Shown: piece by piece, positions 38,693 to 49,259 of the stretch
How positions within the stretch are numbered: the stretch's first letter is position 1
Layout of the letters: every line of letters starts with the position of its first letter
Assembly (NCBI RefSeq): GCF_014844135.1
Contig: NZ_CP041403.1
Location: forward strand, 434,001-498,000
Direction of reading: 5' to 3'
Length of the DNA stretch: 64,000 nt
Source of the DNA: Arcobacter sp. FWKO B
Lineage (GTDB): Bacteria > Campylobacterota > Campylobacteria > Campylobacterales > Arcobacteraceae
Program-made: the position numbers and the translations under genes
Notes under the pieces: generated by a model
Told to the model about the DNA's origin: nothing
Databases searched by the model: none
What the model saw: the letters and a program-made list of their open reading frames with translations, nothing else

Positions 38693-40912
38693 CTAAAGTT
38701 TTACAACCTTAGCTCCAAAGCCACCTTGGCTTGGATGTGCATCTGTAAAACTTTTTACTTTAGGATGAGTTCTTAAAAACTCTTTTACAGCAAATGAAAG
38801 CTTTCCTGTTCCAATGCCATGATATACAAGAACTTCATCAAATCCAGCTATCAAACAATCGCTTATAAACTTATCAAGTTGTTCTATTGCTTCATCGCTT
38901 CTAAGTCCATGCAAATCAAGACTTACCCCAGCATTTGTAGGTTTTTCTACATTTAGTGTGGTTTTTGGCTTTTGTTTTGGTGTAGTTTTTGGAACTCCAC
39001 TTTTTTTGAGTTCTTTTAAAAATACTTGCATCTTAATACCATCTATATCAACAAATGCTTTTTCGCCTTTTATGGAGAGTATTTCCCCTTTGGAGCTTTT
39101 GTATTTTACCATATCACCTACCTCAAATACTACATCTTCTTTTATTTGAGGAGTTTCTACATTTTTCACAAATTTTGATGCAGCATTTAGGTATCTATGA
39201 GATTCACTTACATCTTTTGCTTTTATTGCAGCTCTTGCTTCATTGATTGCTTGTTGATATTCTTTGTGTAGTTTGGCTTTTGAGGTATTTAACTCCTCTT
39301 GAAATTCATCTCTTTGATTTTTGAGAGAATCTTTTAACCTTAAAGTATTTGCAATTTCATTATCTAGTTTCTCTATTTTTAACTTTAATTCCATCTCTAA
39401 AGTGGCACTTTTTTGGATAAGTTCATTGAGCTTAAATTTATCCTCACCATATGCTACTTTTGTTTTTTCTATTATATATTTTGGTATCCCATATCTACCA
39501 GCTGTCTCAAAAGCATAACTTCTTCCAATAGTTCCTTGCAAGAACTCATAAGTAGGCTTTTCATTGACTTCATCATAAAGTGCTGCATAAAGTTCTACTT
39601 CATTATTTCCACTAAGCATAGCAGCAAGGCGTTTATGGTGAGTTGTGATAATAACTTTTATATTTTTTTTGATAAGTTCTTCTATAATAGTATGAAATAA
39701 TACTGCTGCTTCATCACTGTCAGTTCCTAATTCTATCTCATCAACACCAACTATATAATAATCTTTTGAAAACAGTGTACTAAATTGAACCATCCTACCA
39801 GCAAATGTAGAGATATCATTTTTTACATTTTGTGGGTCATCAAGTATTGCTTCTATATGTTTAAAGTGAGGTATTTGACTTTTTTTATTAGCTCGAAATG
39901 GAACAAGATATTTTGACATCAATACACTTGAAAGCAATGATTTAAGTACCATAGTCTTACCACCAGCATTTACACCTGTAAGCATTATTACTTTTTTTGA
40001 AAAATCTATAGTAATTGGCTTTGGGTGATGTAATGCAGGATGACAAAACTCAACTAAAGTATGTGTTTTTGAGTTAGTAGGTAAAATAAAATTCAAATCA
40101 CCACTTCTTGAAAATGATATACGAGCTAAATAGTGATCTATTTTATCAAACTCTTTATTGATAAACTGTAAGAATTTTAGCCATTTATTAAAAGTAGAGC
40201 TTATCTCTTTTGATATTTTGTAAACAAGTTCTAATTTATGATTTTGTAAATCATCTCTTTTTTGTTTTAGCTCACTAATAGTATGAGGCACTACATAAAA
40301 AAATCCACCTTGACTTCTATCTACAATACTCCCTTTTAATATATGATTAAACCCTCCACGAAGAAGTAAAGCCTCATCACCATTTACAAGATGAATTTGA
40401 TTGTCCACTAAGTATGGTTGGAGTTTTTGAGTATGTATTAGTTTTTGTAGATATGTTCTAATTTCTTCTTTATTTTTGTATAAAGCGTGATTTACACTAT
40501 CAAGCTCTTCATTTACACCTGATTTTATCTCACCTTTATCATCAAAATATTCACTAACTTTTAATATCTCAGAAGGTATTTCAATCTTTTCAAACCAAGC
40601 AAAAAGCCCACCTTCAAATCTTTGTCTTTTAAGATATGCAAAATAATTAATAATCTTTACAAATTCATAAATCTCATAAATCTTAAGAACACCAAGCTTT
40701 TGAATATGCATAAGTTGTGAGTCAAGATTAGCTACTTTTGGGGCATCTTTGAAAGTATAGTTACTTAGTTCACTAATAAGCTTGTAGTGATATGATACAT
40801 CACCTTCAAATATGATATCTTTTTCTCTAGCAAAAAAGCTTTTTAGTTTCGATATGTGTTGTTCTAAATCTAATTTATTTATAAGTTCTGTAATCTTCAA
40901 ATCTTTCACCAT
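38693..40912 (-). CDS. mutS2: MutS2 endonuclease
   Basis: A 739-aa MutS-family protein without the mismatch-recognition domain. The ATPase has Walker A LTGVNAGGKTMV and Walker B YYIVGVDEIELGTD, followed by a long coiled coil. The C-terminal Smr nuclease domain has SLDLHGLRSDEAI and YHGIGTGKL. MutS2 proteins act on recombination intermediates or collided ribosomes. I start at ATG 40912 (MVKDLKITEL); the frame stays open to 41041 but would then overlap the divergent thioesterase gene by 85 bp. Confidence 0.92.
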   Translation of the reverse strand: MVKDLKITELINKLDLEQHISKLKSFFAREKDIIFEGDVSYHYKLISELSNYTFKDAPKVANLDSQLMHIQKLGVLKIYEIYEFVKIINYFAYLKRQRFEGGLFAWFEKIEIPSEILKVSEYFDDKGEIKSGVNEELDSVNHALYKNKEEIRTYLQKLIHTQKLQPYLVDNQIHLVNGDEALLLRGGFNHILKGSIVDRSQGGFFYVVPHTISELKQKRDDLQNHKLELVYKISKEISSTFNKWLKFLQFINKEFDKIDHYLARISFSRSGDLNFILPTNSKTHTLVEFCHPALHHPKPITIDFSKKVIMLTGVNAGGKTMVLKSLLSSVLMSKYLVPFRANKKSQIPHFKHIEAILDDPQNVKNDISTFAGRMVQFSTLFSKDYYIVGVDEIELGTDSDEAAVLFHTIIEELIKKNIKVIITTHHKRLAAMLSGNNEVELYAALYDEVNEKPTYEFLQGTIGRSYAFETAGRYGIPKYIIEKTKVAYGEDKFKLNELIQKSATLEMELKLKIEKLDNEIANTLRLKDSLKNQRDEFQEELNTSKAKLHKEYQQAINEARAAIKAKDVSESHRYLNAASKFVKNVETPQIKEDVVFEVGDMVKYKSSKGEILSIKGEKAFVDIDGIKMQVFLKELKKSGVPKTTPKQKPKTTLNVEKPTNAGVSLDLHGLRSDEAIEQLDKFISDCLIAGFDEVLVYHGIGTGKLSFAVKEFLRTHPKVKSFTDAHPSQGGFGAKVVKL

Positions 40913-40956
40913 TTTTTTGGTACTATTATATCCAAGATATGCTAAAAGGATAAACA

Positions 40957-41340
40957 ATGCAATTAAATACACATTTGAAACTAAATAATTCACTAAACGG
41001 TGATGTAATCGAACTAAGACCAAATTATGCAAAAATATCACTCAAAACCACAGATACAATGAGATGTGACGATGAAGGGCTAGTTCATGGTGGATTTGCT
41101 TTTTGTGGAGCTGATTTTTGTGCTATGGCATCAGTCAATCACCCTTTTGTAGTACTAGCAAAAAGTGAAGTGAAGTTTCTAGCACCAGTAAAAGTAGGAG
41201 AAGTAATAGTCTTTGAAGGAAATGTAATGGCAAATGACGGCAGAAAACAAACTGTATCAGTAGTAGGAAAAGTAGCTGATAAAGAAGTCTTTAGCGGTGA
41301 ATTTAAAACTGTTATTTTAGAAAAACATATATTATGTTAA
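40957..41340 (+). CDS. Hotdog-fold thioesterase (PaaI-like)
   Basis: A 127-aa single hotdog domain. The helix motif GLVHGGFAFCGADFCA and the strand VKFLAPVKVGEVIVFEG match PaaI/YbgC-like acyl-CoA thioesterases; the Asp in the helix is a plausible catalytic residue. The substrate cannot be inferred. It is divergent from mutS2 and overlaps the downstream cupin gene by 7 bp. Confidence 0.78.
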   Translation: MQLNTHLKLNNSLNGDVIELRPNYAKISLKTTDTMRCDDEGLVHGGFAFCGADFCAMASVNHPFVVLAKSEVKFLAPVKVGEVIVFEGNVMANDGRKQTVSVVGKVADKEVFSGEFKTVILEKHILC

Positions 41341-41651
41341 AAAATCTTTTTGAGTCATTGCCAAGTATTTCATCAAAAGATGAAGATTTTATTACTCTTT
41401 TAGAAAACAAATCTATCAAAATAGAAAGGATTGTATCATCTGGACAAAGTTCAGAAGATGATTTTTGGTATGAACAAACTCAAAATGAGTGGGTAATAGT
41501 ACTGGAGGGTGATGCAATTTTAAGCTTTGAAGATGGTGATTTGATTATGAAAAAAGGAGATTTTATAAATATCCCAGCTTATAAAAAACATCGTGTTAAA
41601 AGTACCAAAAAAAATAGCCATACCATATGGCTAGCTATCTTTTACAATTAA
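41334..41651 (+). CDS. Small cupin-domain protein
   Basis: A 105-aa protein with one cupin barrel: the WVIVLEGDAILSFEDGD and GDFINIPAYKKHRVK motifs correspond to the two cupin signatures. The first motif lacks the usual His-x-His, so metal binding is uncertain. It overlaps the thioesterase gene by 7 bp and converges on the VF530 gene. Function unknown. Confidence 0.75.
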   Translation: MLKNLFESLPSISSKDEDFITLLENKSIKIERIVSSGQSSEDDFWYEQTQNEWVIVLEGDAILSFEDGDLIMKKGDFINIPAYKKHRVKSTKKNSHTIWLAIFYN

Positions 41652-41654
41652 TAA

Positions 41655-41876
41655 TTACTTTTTTATATGTTCTACATATATCTTTTCAAGCTTTTCTCTA
41701 GCCCAAGGAGTCTTACGAAAAAACTTCAAACAAGAATTAATACTTGGGTCTTTTTTAAAACAATTTACATTAAGCTTTTGAGCTAATTTTTCCCATCCAA
41801 AAGAGCTTTGTAGCTCTTTTAAAATCATTTCTAGCGTAATTCCATGAAGTGGGTTATTTGAATTTTGATTTGACAT
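41655..41876 (-). CDS. VF530 (DUF2132) family small protein
   Basis: A 73-aa protein with the family pattern [35 protein letters not shown] and [16 protein letters not shown]530 members are small DNA-binding-like helical proteins of unknown role. Its ATG overlaps the stop of the ABC-F gene by one base, so it is the last gene of that transcript. Confidence 0.85.
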   Translation of the reverse strand: MSNQNSNNPLHGITLEMILKELQSSFGWEKLAQKLNVNCFKKDPSINSCLKFFRKTPWAREKLEKIYVEHIKK

Positions 41877-43705
41877 TAGTTAAGCTCTTGTAGTTTGTTA
41901 TCATACTCAAGGGTAAGCTCATCAAGTTTGTATTGAATACCACTTAATACCTCAAACTTTTCTTCAATCTCTTTTTCATATTTTGTAATAGTTCTTGAAA
42001 GCTCTAAAACTTTTGTATTATCTATTTTATTTGTAGCTTCTACAAGTGCTGATTTTGTAGACTCCATCATATCTTCAAGCTTTACGATTTGGCTTTCAAT
42101 ATTTTCTATCTCTTTTTTGATAGGACTAAGTGCCTTACTTTTTTCTAGTACAAGAGCAGCTCTTAGTTTTTTGAGTTCAGCCTTGTTTACTTTTGGTTTT
42201 TTTGGTTTAGACTCTACAGCTTCATCTTCCCAACCTATTTTTTCCAAGAACTCATCATATGTACCATCAAAATAAGTAGCTCCTACACTTGAAAATACTA
42301 TTAATCTATCACAAGTAGCCCTAAGTAGCTCTTCAGAGTGTGTTACTATTATACTTGAGCCTTCAAAACTCTGGATTGCTTTTGTAAGTGCCTCTATTGA
42401 GTCCATATCAAGGTGGTTTGTAGGCTCATCTAGGAACAAAAGATTTACCTCTTTTGCCAAAATCTTACCAAGCATTACACGGCTTTTTTCTCCACCAGAA
42501 AGTAGTGATATTTTTTTCTTAGCATTATCACCACTAAACATCATCAAACCACATATATTTCTAACCATTGCTTCACCAAGCTTTGGATTTACAGAATATA
42601 TCTCATCAATTATTGTATTTTTTGGATCAAGGTGTGAAATATTTGTTTGCCCAAAATGTCCAAAAACAGTAGAACCATTATATTCAACTTCTCCACTTAG
42701 AGGTTTTAATTCACCTGCTATTACATTAAGAAGTGTTGATTTACCTTTACCATTTTTACCTATAATACCAAGTGTTTCACCTTTTTGTAAAGTAAAAGAT
42801 ATATTAGAAAATAAAACATTATCAGGTGTGTATCCAAAACTAACATCTTTCACATCAAGAAGTACTTTAGCTGGAGTTTCTTTATATTTAAAATCAAATT
42901 TCAGACTACTATCATACCCCAAATCTTCCAAAATATCCATTTTTTCAAGTTGTTTCACTTTTGATTGGGCTAGAGCTGCTGTTGATGCTCTTGCTTTGTT
43001 TCTAGAGATAAAATCTTCAAGCTCTTTTATCTTTTTTTCTTGAGCAATTTTTTGTTTTTCATAGTGTTCTTCATTTGATGCTAATTGCTCATAAAACTTG
43101 TGTGTGTCACCTTTAATAAAAAACAAATCTTTTCTAATAATACCCATCGTATGAGTAGTAACACTATCCATAAAATCCCTATCGTGGGTAATAAGTATCA
43201 CTTCACCTTCAAAAGCTTTTAAAAACTCTTTTAGCCATCTAAGTGAAACTATATCAAGGTAGTTTGTAGGCTCATCAAGCAAAAGCATATTTGGCTCTGT
43301 TAGAAGTAACTTTGCAAGATTGATTCTGATTTGATACCCACCAGAAAAGGATAATGGATCTTTTTGTAAATCTTCATGGGAAAATCCAAGACCAAAAAGT
43401 ATTTTTTCAACTTTATATATATTATATTTATCATCTTCACTAAGAGCAAGTGCAGTCTCATCAACTAGAGTCTTTTCACTAAAATGTAAATACTGTTTTA
43501 AAGCCCCTATCTTATACCCTTTTGGTATAACTATCTCTCCACTATCAGCTTGTTCTTCACCAAGTATAAGCTTAAAAAGTGTAGATTTACCACTACCATT
43601 TCTCCCAACTAGTCCTATTTTATTGCCATAATTCATTCTTAAATTTATATCACTAAAAAGTAAATTATCAGCAAAACTTTTTGTTAAATTTATAAGTTCT
43701 ATCAT
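41876..43705 (-). CDS. ABC-F family ATPase
   Basis: A 609-aa soluble protein with two ABC domains and no membrane segments. First domain: Walker [13 protein letters not shown], signature SFSGGYQIR, Walker [12 protein letters not shown]. Second domain: [33 protein letters not shown] basic linker between them and a C-terminal coiled coil (~500-609) are typical of ABC-F translation factors of the Uup/YheS type, which act on the ribosome. The precise subfamily cannot be fixed by eye. A GGAAC element lies upstream. Confidence 0.88.
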   Translation of the reverse strand: MIELINLTKSFADNLLFSDINLRMNYGNKIGLVGRNGSGKSTLFKLILGEEQADSGEIVIPKGYKIGALKQYLHFSEKTLVDETALALSEDDKYNIYKVEKILFGLGFSHEDLQKDPLSFSGGYQIRINLAKLLLTEPNMLLLDEPTNYLDIVSLRWLKEFLKAFEGEVILITHDRDFMDSVTTHTMGIIRKDLFFIKGDTHKFYEQLASNEEHYEKQKIAQEKKIKELEDFISRNKARASTAALAQSKVKQLEKMDILEDLGYDSSLKFDFKYKETPAKVLLDVKDVSFGYTPDNVLFSNISFTLQKGETLGIIGKNGKGKSTLLNVIAGELKPLSGEVEYNGSTVFGHFGQTNISHLDPKNTIIDEIYSVNPKLGEAMVRNICGLMMFSGDNAKKKISLLSGGEKSRVMLGKILAKEVNLLFLDEPTNHLDMDSIEALTKAIQSFEGSSIIVTHSEELLRATCDRLIVFSSVGATYFDGTYDEFLEKIGWEDEAVESKPKKPKVNKAELKKLRAALVLEKSKALSPIKKEIENIESQIVKLEDMMESTKSALVEATNKIDNTKVLELSRTITKYEKEIEEKFEVLSGIQYKLDELTLEYDNKLQELN

Positions 43706-43786
43706 ATTTCTCTTTTATCTTTTATTTTTTCGTATTGTAGCAAAAAGTTGCTTTTGGAGTGGATAAGTCGTAAACAGTGAATTTTT

Positions 43787-43844
43787 GGAACCCCAGATTC
43801 ATCTAGGCTTGTCTTGAAAGATTACCAGATAAATCTGGCGTTCC
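43787..43844 (+). repeat. GGAAC paired-hairpin element, full
   Basis: Both hairpins use the same stem CCAGAT/ATCTGG (first one with a T-to-A change giving CTAGG), joined by CTTGTCTT and closed by CGTTCC. It lies 48 bp past the degQ stop and 81 bp before the ABC-F start. Confidence 0.9.
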
Positions 43845-43892
43845 AAAAATAAAAGGAGAACTTTTGTAAAAGTAGCTATTTTATAGCTACTT

Positions 43893-45263
43893 TTACTCGC
43901 AAACTACCATCATAATAGTGTTATTTCTTTGTATATAAACTCTTTTCTTACCTTTATAAGTTTCTAGTGCTTTATTTAGGTCTTTAAAACTTGATATTGG
44001 CATATTTTCTATTTGTATTATCATATCATTTATTCTAAACCCTTTTTGTGCAGCTTTTGAGTTCGGTTCAACTTCTATTACTACCACACTACCATCTGCT
44101 TCTTTAACTTTAAGTCCATTAAATAAATTTCTTTCACCACTAACACTTGCTACTTTATCGTCATCAAGCTTTGTAAGTGTTGCATTTGTTATAAGTGTTT
44201 TTTTATCTCTGATATACTTAATAGAAATATTTGTATTTGGTACCATCATACCTATACGATTTCTCAAATCACTAGCATCACTTACTGGCTTAGAGTCTAT
44301 TTCTATGATTAAATCACCCCTTTTTAGTCCAGCTTTTTGTGCAGGTGAATCTTTTTGGATATCCATTACAAGTGCACCTGATTTGTTTTGATAAAACTCT
44401 TTTAAATCAGCTGTCACATCACCAATGCTAACTCCAAGATATCCTCTTTTTACAACACCATCTGTTACAAGTGCTAAGGCTATTGTTTTTGCCATATTAG
44501 AAGGGATTGCAAAACCAATACCCACATTTCCACCACTTCTGCTTATAATTGCTGTATTGATACCTACTAATGCACCTCTACTATCTACCAATGCTCCACC
44601 GCTATTTCCAGGGTTTATACTTGCATCTGTTTGGATGTAGTTTTCATATGCATTTATCCCAAATCCACTTTTATTTAAAGCTGATACTATACCACTTGTT
44701 ACCGTTTCACCTACACCAAAAGGGTTTCCTATAGCAAATACCACATCCCCTTCAAGCACATTATTTGAATCAGCAAATTTTATAAAAGGAAGATTCTTTT
44801 GTTCGATTTTAATAACTGCCACATCACTTTTTGGATCATTACCTATCAATTTTGCCTTGTGTTCAGTTGTGCTATCTCCTGCAAGTGTAATAGTAATTTC
44901 ATCTGCACCATCAACCACATGAGAGTTTGTAACTATATACCCATCACTACTTATAATAACTCCACTACCAAGAGATCTTTGTACTCTATCTTGAGGTACA
45001 ACATCACCAAATCCACGAAAAAACTCCCTAAAAAATGGATCATTAAAAAAAGGCATTTGCCTAATATCAGCTTGTTTTACTGTTTTTTGTGTAGAAATAT
45101 TTACTACAGCTTTTTTTGCATCTTTTATAGAATCATAATAAGATACTACTACATTTTGTTTTGGTATTTCTCTTGTGAAATCTTTTGAAGCATCTTCAAT
45201 TTTTAATGCACTTAGATGTGTGCTTAAAAAGAGTGCCGTTACCAATGCTAAGAATAGTTTCAT
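43893..45263 (-). CDS. degQ: Periplasmic serine protease Do/DegQ (HtrA)
   Basis: A 456-aa periplasmic protease-chaperone. Signal peptide at residues 1-~19 (ending at LSALK). The trypsin-like triad is His in VTNSHVVDG, Asp in PKSDVAVIKI and Ser in NPGNSGGALV. Two PDZ domains follow (~residues 265-355 and ~375-450). AGGAG lies 7 bases before the ATG, supporting this start even though it places the first 68 bp inside the 3' end of tilS in another frame. A GGAAC element follows the gene. Confidence 0.93.
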   Translation of the reverse strand: MKLFLALVTALFLSTHLSALKIEDASKDFTREIPKQNVVVSYYDSIKDAKKAVVNISTQKTVKQADIRQMPFFNDPFFREFFRGFGDVVPQDRVQRSLGSGVIISSDGYIVTNSHVVDGADEITITLAGDSTTEHKAKLIGNDPKSDVAVIKIEQKNLPFIKFADSNNVLEGDVVFAIGNPFGVGETVTSGIVSALNKSGFGINAYENYIQTDASINPGNSGGALVDSRGALVGINTAIISRSGGNVGIGFAIPSNMAKTIALALVTDGVVKRGYLGVSIGDVTADLKEFYQNKSGALVMDIQKDSPAQKAGLKRGDLIIEIDSKPVSDASDLRNRIGMMVPNTNISIKYIRDKKTLITNATLTKLDDDKVASVSGERNLFNGLKVKEADGSVVVIEVEPNSKAAQKGFRINDMIIQIENMPISSFKDLNKALETYKGKKRVYIQRNNTIMMVVCE

Positions 45264-46194
45264 TATTTACTCCTAAATATTTAAGATAAGCTCTTGTATT
45301 TTTTGGAATTTTATTTACCCTACAAAGCTCTTTAAATTTTTTATCCAGTATCATATCATTTTTTGGACAAATCCATATTAAATTGTCTTGTAAAGTAATA
45401 GAAAATAAGTTTTTAATAATAATTTCTTTTTGTTTTAAAATCTCTTTTTTCTGTAAACTACTTAGTATTATTTTTCTTTTTTTAAGCTCATTATCAATAA
45501 TCCTAAGAGCCATATTAAAATCACCATCATATCTAAAGAGAACTAACTCTTGAAGTCTATATTCTTCTATCTTTTCTTCATCATAAATCACTTTTAAATC
45601 AGCCCTTAAATACTCAAAACTTTTTTTAATTCCATTTGAAAACTCACTAATAAGCTCATTTGCAAACTTGCTTCTAAAATAGTTCCTTTTATATTTTGTA
45701 TCTATATTTGAACTATCCACAAAATACTTAATATCTCTTTGATGGAGGTATTTTAAAAGCTCATCTTTTGTGTAGTCTAAAATAGGTCTATGGATTTCAT
45801 AACCATCTCTTTTTGTTATCTTATGTAGTCCTATTAGCTCTTTCAATCCTGCACCTTTACTTAACTGCATCAAAAACCACTCAAGCTGATCGTTAAGCTG
45901 ATGTGCTGTTATAAGTGTTGTATATCCGTGTAACTTGATAAGTTCTTCAAAAAAATCATATCTCACTTTTCTTGCACTTGCTTCAAAGTTTGAACTATCA
46001 AGTTGTACCTCTTTTACAAACACTTTTTTATTATATTGGCTAGCTAACTCTTTTGCATAAGCAACCTCATCTTTGCTTTGCTCTCTGATACCATAATCCA
46101 CTATTGCAATATCAAACTCTACGCCCTCTTCAAGTAACATAAAAAAAAGTGCAGTTGAATCTACACCAGCAGAAAATGCAAGTAAATGTTTCAT
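45196..46194 (-). CDS. tilS: tRNA(Ile)-lysidine synthetase
   Basis: Converts C34 of tRNA-Ile(CAU) to lysidine. The N-terminal PP-loop is FSAGVDSTALFF (the usual SGGxDS appears as SAGVDS), with TAHQLNDQLEWFLMQL and YIRNYFRSKF-like blocks (KYKRNYFRSKF). The C-terminal region has MILDKKFKELCRVNKIP. Length is 332 aa. The last ~22 residues are encoded by DNA that also encodes the DegQ signal peptide. It overlaps the preceding 251-aa gene by 4 bp. Confidence 0.9.
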   Translation of the reverse strand: MKHLLAFSAGVDSTALFFMLLEEGVEFDIAIVDYGIREQSKDEVAYAKELASQYNKKVFVKEVQLDSSNFEASARKVRYDFFEELIKLHGYTTLITAHQLNDQLEWFLMQLSKGAGLKELIGLHKITKRDGYEIHRPILDYTKDELLKYLHQRDIKYFVDSSNIDTKYKRNYFRSKFANELISEFSNGIKKSFEYLRADLKVIYDEEKIEEYRLQELVLFRYDGDFNMALRIIDNELKKRKIILSSLQKKEILKQKEIIIKNLFSITLQDNLIWICPKNDMILDKKFKELCRVNKIPKNTRAYLKYLGVNNETILSIGNGTLFKHTSKCIKN

Positions 46195-46946
46195 TTAAAC
46201 AAGCCTTTAAAAGGGTCAATAGAAGCGATATTTGAAGCTACCGTTGTGACTTTACCCACTTGTTCTTTTCCTGTGCTGTCTATTGGTTTTATTTTATTAC
46301 CAATACTCAAAGTATCATCACCTCCTACAGAAATATTGCCATAGTTTTTCAAGCTTTGTTTTGCTTCAATTAGCTGTAATAACTCATCTAAATCTATCTC
46401 GTCTAAATGTTCTTGTAGATTTTTTACAGTTTCTTTATCGATATCATGATGAAATAGCTGTTCAATAAGTTCTATTACTTTAAATTGATGATATTGCATA
46501 GCACGGTTTTCTAAAGTATCCTTGTCAATGCCATTTATATACCCCTCAAAGATTGAATAAATAGCATCTTTTAAAGAGTATTCTTTATTATTCTTTGGTG
46601 CATATGATGATATAGGATTTATAATAGTTTTTTGTGGAGGAGTTTCTAGTTCTTTGATTTCTGTATTAAATTTATCAAACAAAATTTCTAAGTCATTTTC
46701 CAAACTACTCATTCCATAAAATCTCAGTAAAAATTGGTTATCTCGATATGGAAGATTTACATTCTTTTGACTTACAATAACGGTAATATCACTTCTAACA
46801 CTATTGATTACATAATCCCTTTGAAATACTGTGTAAATATGAAAAGTTTTATATTTAATGTCACTTTGTTTTAAAAAATCACCAAGAACTTTTTTTTGTA
46901 TATCATCAAAGTTCAAATCAACAAAGTGTATAGTAAGTGAATACAT
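46191..46946 (-). CDS. Hypothetical protein upstream of tilS
   Basis: A 251-aa soluble protein that I do not recognise. The first ~75 residues look like an alpha-beta fold; the middle is helical with an acidic stretch EIDLDELLQLIEAK; the C-terminal ~50 residues are glycine- and serine-rich with VGGDDTLSIG. There is no signal peptide or membrane segment. It sits between rimO (16 bp upstream) and tilS (4-bp overlap), so it is part of that operon, but no function follows from that. Confidence 0.65.
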   Translation of the reverse strand: MYSLTIHFVDLNFDDIQKKVLGDFLKQSDIKYKTFHIYTVFQRDYVINSVRSDITVIVSQKNVNLPYRDNQFLLRFYGMSSLENDLEILFDKFNTEIKELETPPQKTIINPISSYAPKNNKEYSLKDAIYSIFEGYINGIDKDTLENRAMQYHQFKVIELIEQLFHHDIDKETVKNLQEHLDEIDLDELLQLIEAKQSLKNYGNISVGGDDTLSIGNKIKPIDSTGKEQVGKVTTVASNIASIDPFKGLFK

Positions 46947-46962
46947 ATTTTTCCTTTACTCT

Positions 46963-48282
46963 TTACCCTTTCAATATTGTTCCCAAAAGCTTATCCCCTA
47001 CCATTTCAGTAATCTTAGCTTGATAAATCTTACCATAAACTATCTCTTCATCTATATCTTTATCGTTTATTAGTATCTCACCGTCTATTTCAGGTGCCCA
47101 TAAAAGCTCTTTAGCACTTAGCAAAAACTCATGCTCGTCACTTATTCCATCCACTACCACATCTACCACTTTACCGACCTCTTTTTTCAAAGACTCTTTT
47201 GTAGATTTTGCTATGATTTTACCTAGTTCTTTTGCTCTTTTGTCAATGATTTTGGCATCTATTTTTTGCTTTGATTTGATAGCACTAGTTCCTTCTTCAT
47301 CACTATAACTAAATACATTTGCTCTATCAAACTTAAACTCTTTTACAAAGTTTTTCAATTCTTCAAAGTCCTCTTCGCTCTCCCCTGGATGACCTACTAT
47401 AAAGGTGCTTCTTATAAAGGCATTTGGTACTTTCTTCATCTCATCCAAAAGCTCTTTTATCTTATCACTTCCCTTGCCTCTTTTCATCACTTTTAGCATA
47501 TTTTGTGAAATATGTTGCAACGGCATATCAAAGTAGTTATGCACTACTTTTGAGTTAGCTATTTTTTTAATAAGTTTTTTTGTAGTTGTTGATGGATAAA
47601 GATATAGTATCCTAGCACTTTTGATACCTTCTATACTATCTATCAAATCTATAAGTTGCTCTAAACCATCATTTATACCATGGTCTCTTAAGTAACTAGA
47701 ACTATCTTGACTTACAAAACTAAAGTCATAAAACCCTTGATTTACAAGTGAAGTAAGCTCTTTTCTTACAGACTCCAAAGTACGACTATAAAGCTTCCCT
47801 TTAAAAAGCGGTATAGCACAAAAAGCACATGATTGATTGCACCCTTCACTTAGCTTTATATATGCGTGGTAGTTTGAATTTGTCACTACCCTTTGTACTT
47901 CATCATTTGCTAAAAATACCTTTGGACTAAACTGACTTCTTTTTTGTTCTACAAGCTCATCTATCACATCATAATCACCAACACCAGTAAATATATCCAC
48001 TTCTTGTAGTTCATTAGATAGCTCATCTTTATATCTTTGAGACAAACACCCAGCCATTACTAGAACTGAACTATCTTTTCTTTGGTCGTGTAGATTGAAA
48101 ATAGTATTTAAACTCTCTTCTTTAGCACTTTCTATAAACCCACAAGTATTGACTATTATCAAATCAGCTGCACTAGCATCATCTATTATTTCATAATCTT
48201 TAAGTCGTCCTAACATCACCTCAGAATCAATCAAATTCTTAGTACACCCAAGACTAACTAAATGTAATTTTTTACTCTTCAT
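46963..48282 (-). CDS. rimO: Ribosomal protein uS12 methylthiotransferase
   Basis: Radical-SAM enzyme that methylthiolates an Asp of ribosomal protein S12. The N-terminal domain has [21 protein letters not shown] and AGCLSQRY, giving three Cys for the auxiliary cluster. The radical-SAM motif is [16 protein letters not shown] domain closes the protein (~370-439). Length 439 aa fits RimO. Start ATG 48282. A GGAAC element lies in the gap to panC. Confidence 0.95.
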   Translation of the reverse strand: MKSKKLHLVSLGCTKNLIDSEVMLGRLKDYEIIDDASAADLIIVNTCGFIESAKEESLNTIFNLHDQRKDSSVLVMAGCLSQRYKDELSNELQEVDIFTGVGDYDVIDELVEQKRSQFSPKVFLANDEVQRVVTNSNYHAYIKLSEGCNQSCAFCAIPLFKGKLYSRTLESVRKELTSLVNQGFYDFSFVSQDSSSYLRDHGINDGLEQLIDLIDSIEGIKSARILYLYPSTTTKKLIKKIANSKVVHNYFDMPLQHISQNMLKVMKRGKGSDKIKELLDEMKKVPNAFIRSTFIVGHPGESEEDFEELKNFVKEFKFDRANVFSYSDEEGTSAIKSKQKIDAKIIDKRAKELGKIIAKSTKESLKKEVGKVVDVVVDGISDEHEFLLSAKELLWAPEIDGEILINDKDIDEEIVYGKIYQAKITEMVGDKLLGTILKG

Positions 48283-48304
48283 CTTTCAACCTTATTATAA
48301 AAAA

Positions 48305-48363
48305 GGAACACCAGTCTTTGACTGGTTTATTTAAAGACAAGCCCAGTCATAGACTGGGGTTCC
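48305..48363 (-). repeat. GGAAC paired-hairpin element, full
   Basis: On the minus strand it reads GGAACCCC, stem CCAGTC/GACTGG, CTTGTCTT, second hairpin with the same stem, then TGTTCC. Third stem type, with both hairpins changed together. It lies between rimO and panC. Confidence 0.9.
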
Positions 48364-48389
48364 TTCGCCCTTTATCCTTCAACCTTAAC

Positions 48390-49214
48390 TTATATCCAAA
48401 TATTATCTATAAGCCGAGTCACCCCAACCCTTGCAGCCACAAGTATAATAGAATTTTTAACCTCTATTTTTTCTATTTCATTAAACTCTCTATTTACAAA
48501 AGCAATGTATTCCACATCAAGTTCACACAAAATATCACTCATAAATGTTTTTAATACTTTGACATCAAACTCACCCATCCCAACTTTTTTTGCTGCACTT
48601 TTTAGAGACTTTGATATAGCAAGAGCTTGTTGTCTTTGCTCAGGAGTAAGATACACATTTCTACTACTTAGTGCTAATCCATCGCTATCACGCACTAGCT
48701 CACAAGGAACTACATTGATATCCATAAACAAATCTTTTACCATTTGCTGTATTAGGACAAGTTGTTGAGCATCTTTTTTGCCAAAGTATGCGTTAGTTGG
48801 TTTTACAAGATTAAACAGCTTACATACTATTCTCAAAACTCCATCAAAATGACCAGGACGGATAAACCCTTCAAGAATATACCCTTTTACACTAGGAGCT
48901 AACATTTTAACTTCATCATCGCCATACATATCATTGATATTTGGCATAAAAAGCACATCAACTTTTGCTAATTGGCATATTTTTTTGTCCACTTCGTCTC
49001 TTCTTGGATATTTATCCAAATCTTCCCCTGCCAAAAACTGCGTAGGATTGACAAAAATAGAAACCACTACCACATCATTTTCATCACGAGAACGCTTTAT
49101 AAGACTTATATGCCCATCATGCAAAGCCCCCATTGTAGGAACGAACCCGATAGAGTTATTCTTATATTGTTTTAAAACTTCTCTTAATTCATCAACTGTT
49201 TTTACTATTTTCAA
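48390..49214 (-). CDS. panC: Pantothenate synthetase
   Basis: Joins pantoate and beta-alanine using ATP. Motifs include [15 protein letters not shown] with the HIGH-like signature, [15 protein letters not shown] and KKDAQQL, then ALSSRNVYL. Length 274 aa is normal. No panB or panD is in the window. The gene is followed on its 3' side by a GGAAC element. Confidence 0.95.
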   Translation of the reverse strand: MKIVKTVDELREVLKQYKNNSIGFVPTMGALHDGHISLIKRSRDENDVVVVSIFVNPTQFLAGEDLDKYPRRDEVDKKICQLAKVDVLFMPNINDMYGDDEVKMLAPSVKGYILEGFIRPGHFDGVLRIVCKLFNLVKPTNAYFGKKDAQQLVLIQQMVKDLFMDINVVPCELVRDSDGLALSSRNVYLTPEQRQQALAISKSLKSAAKKVGMGEFDVKVLKTFMSDILCELDVEYIAFVNREFNEIEKIEVKNSIILVAARVGVTRLIDNIWI

Positions 49215-49259
49215 ACTATCACCTCTAAAAATTTATAACCTTAAACCACTCACTAAAAG

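Noticed and set aside
40913-41041. Upstream extension of mutS2 with a membrane-like N-terminus
   Set aside because: It would overlap the divergent thioesterase gene; MutS2 proteins have no membrane segment there.
48318-48554. + strand ORF across the rimO-panC gap
   Set aside because: Its first part is the GGAAC hairpin element and the rest is antisense to panC.
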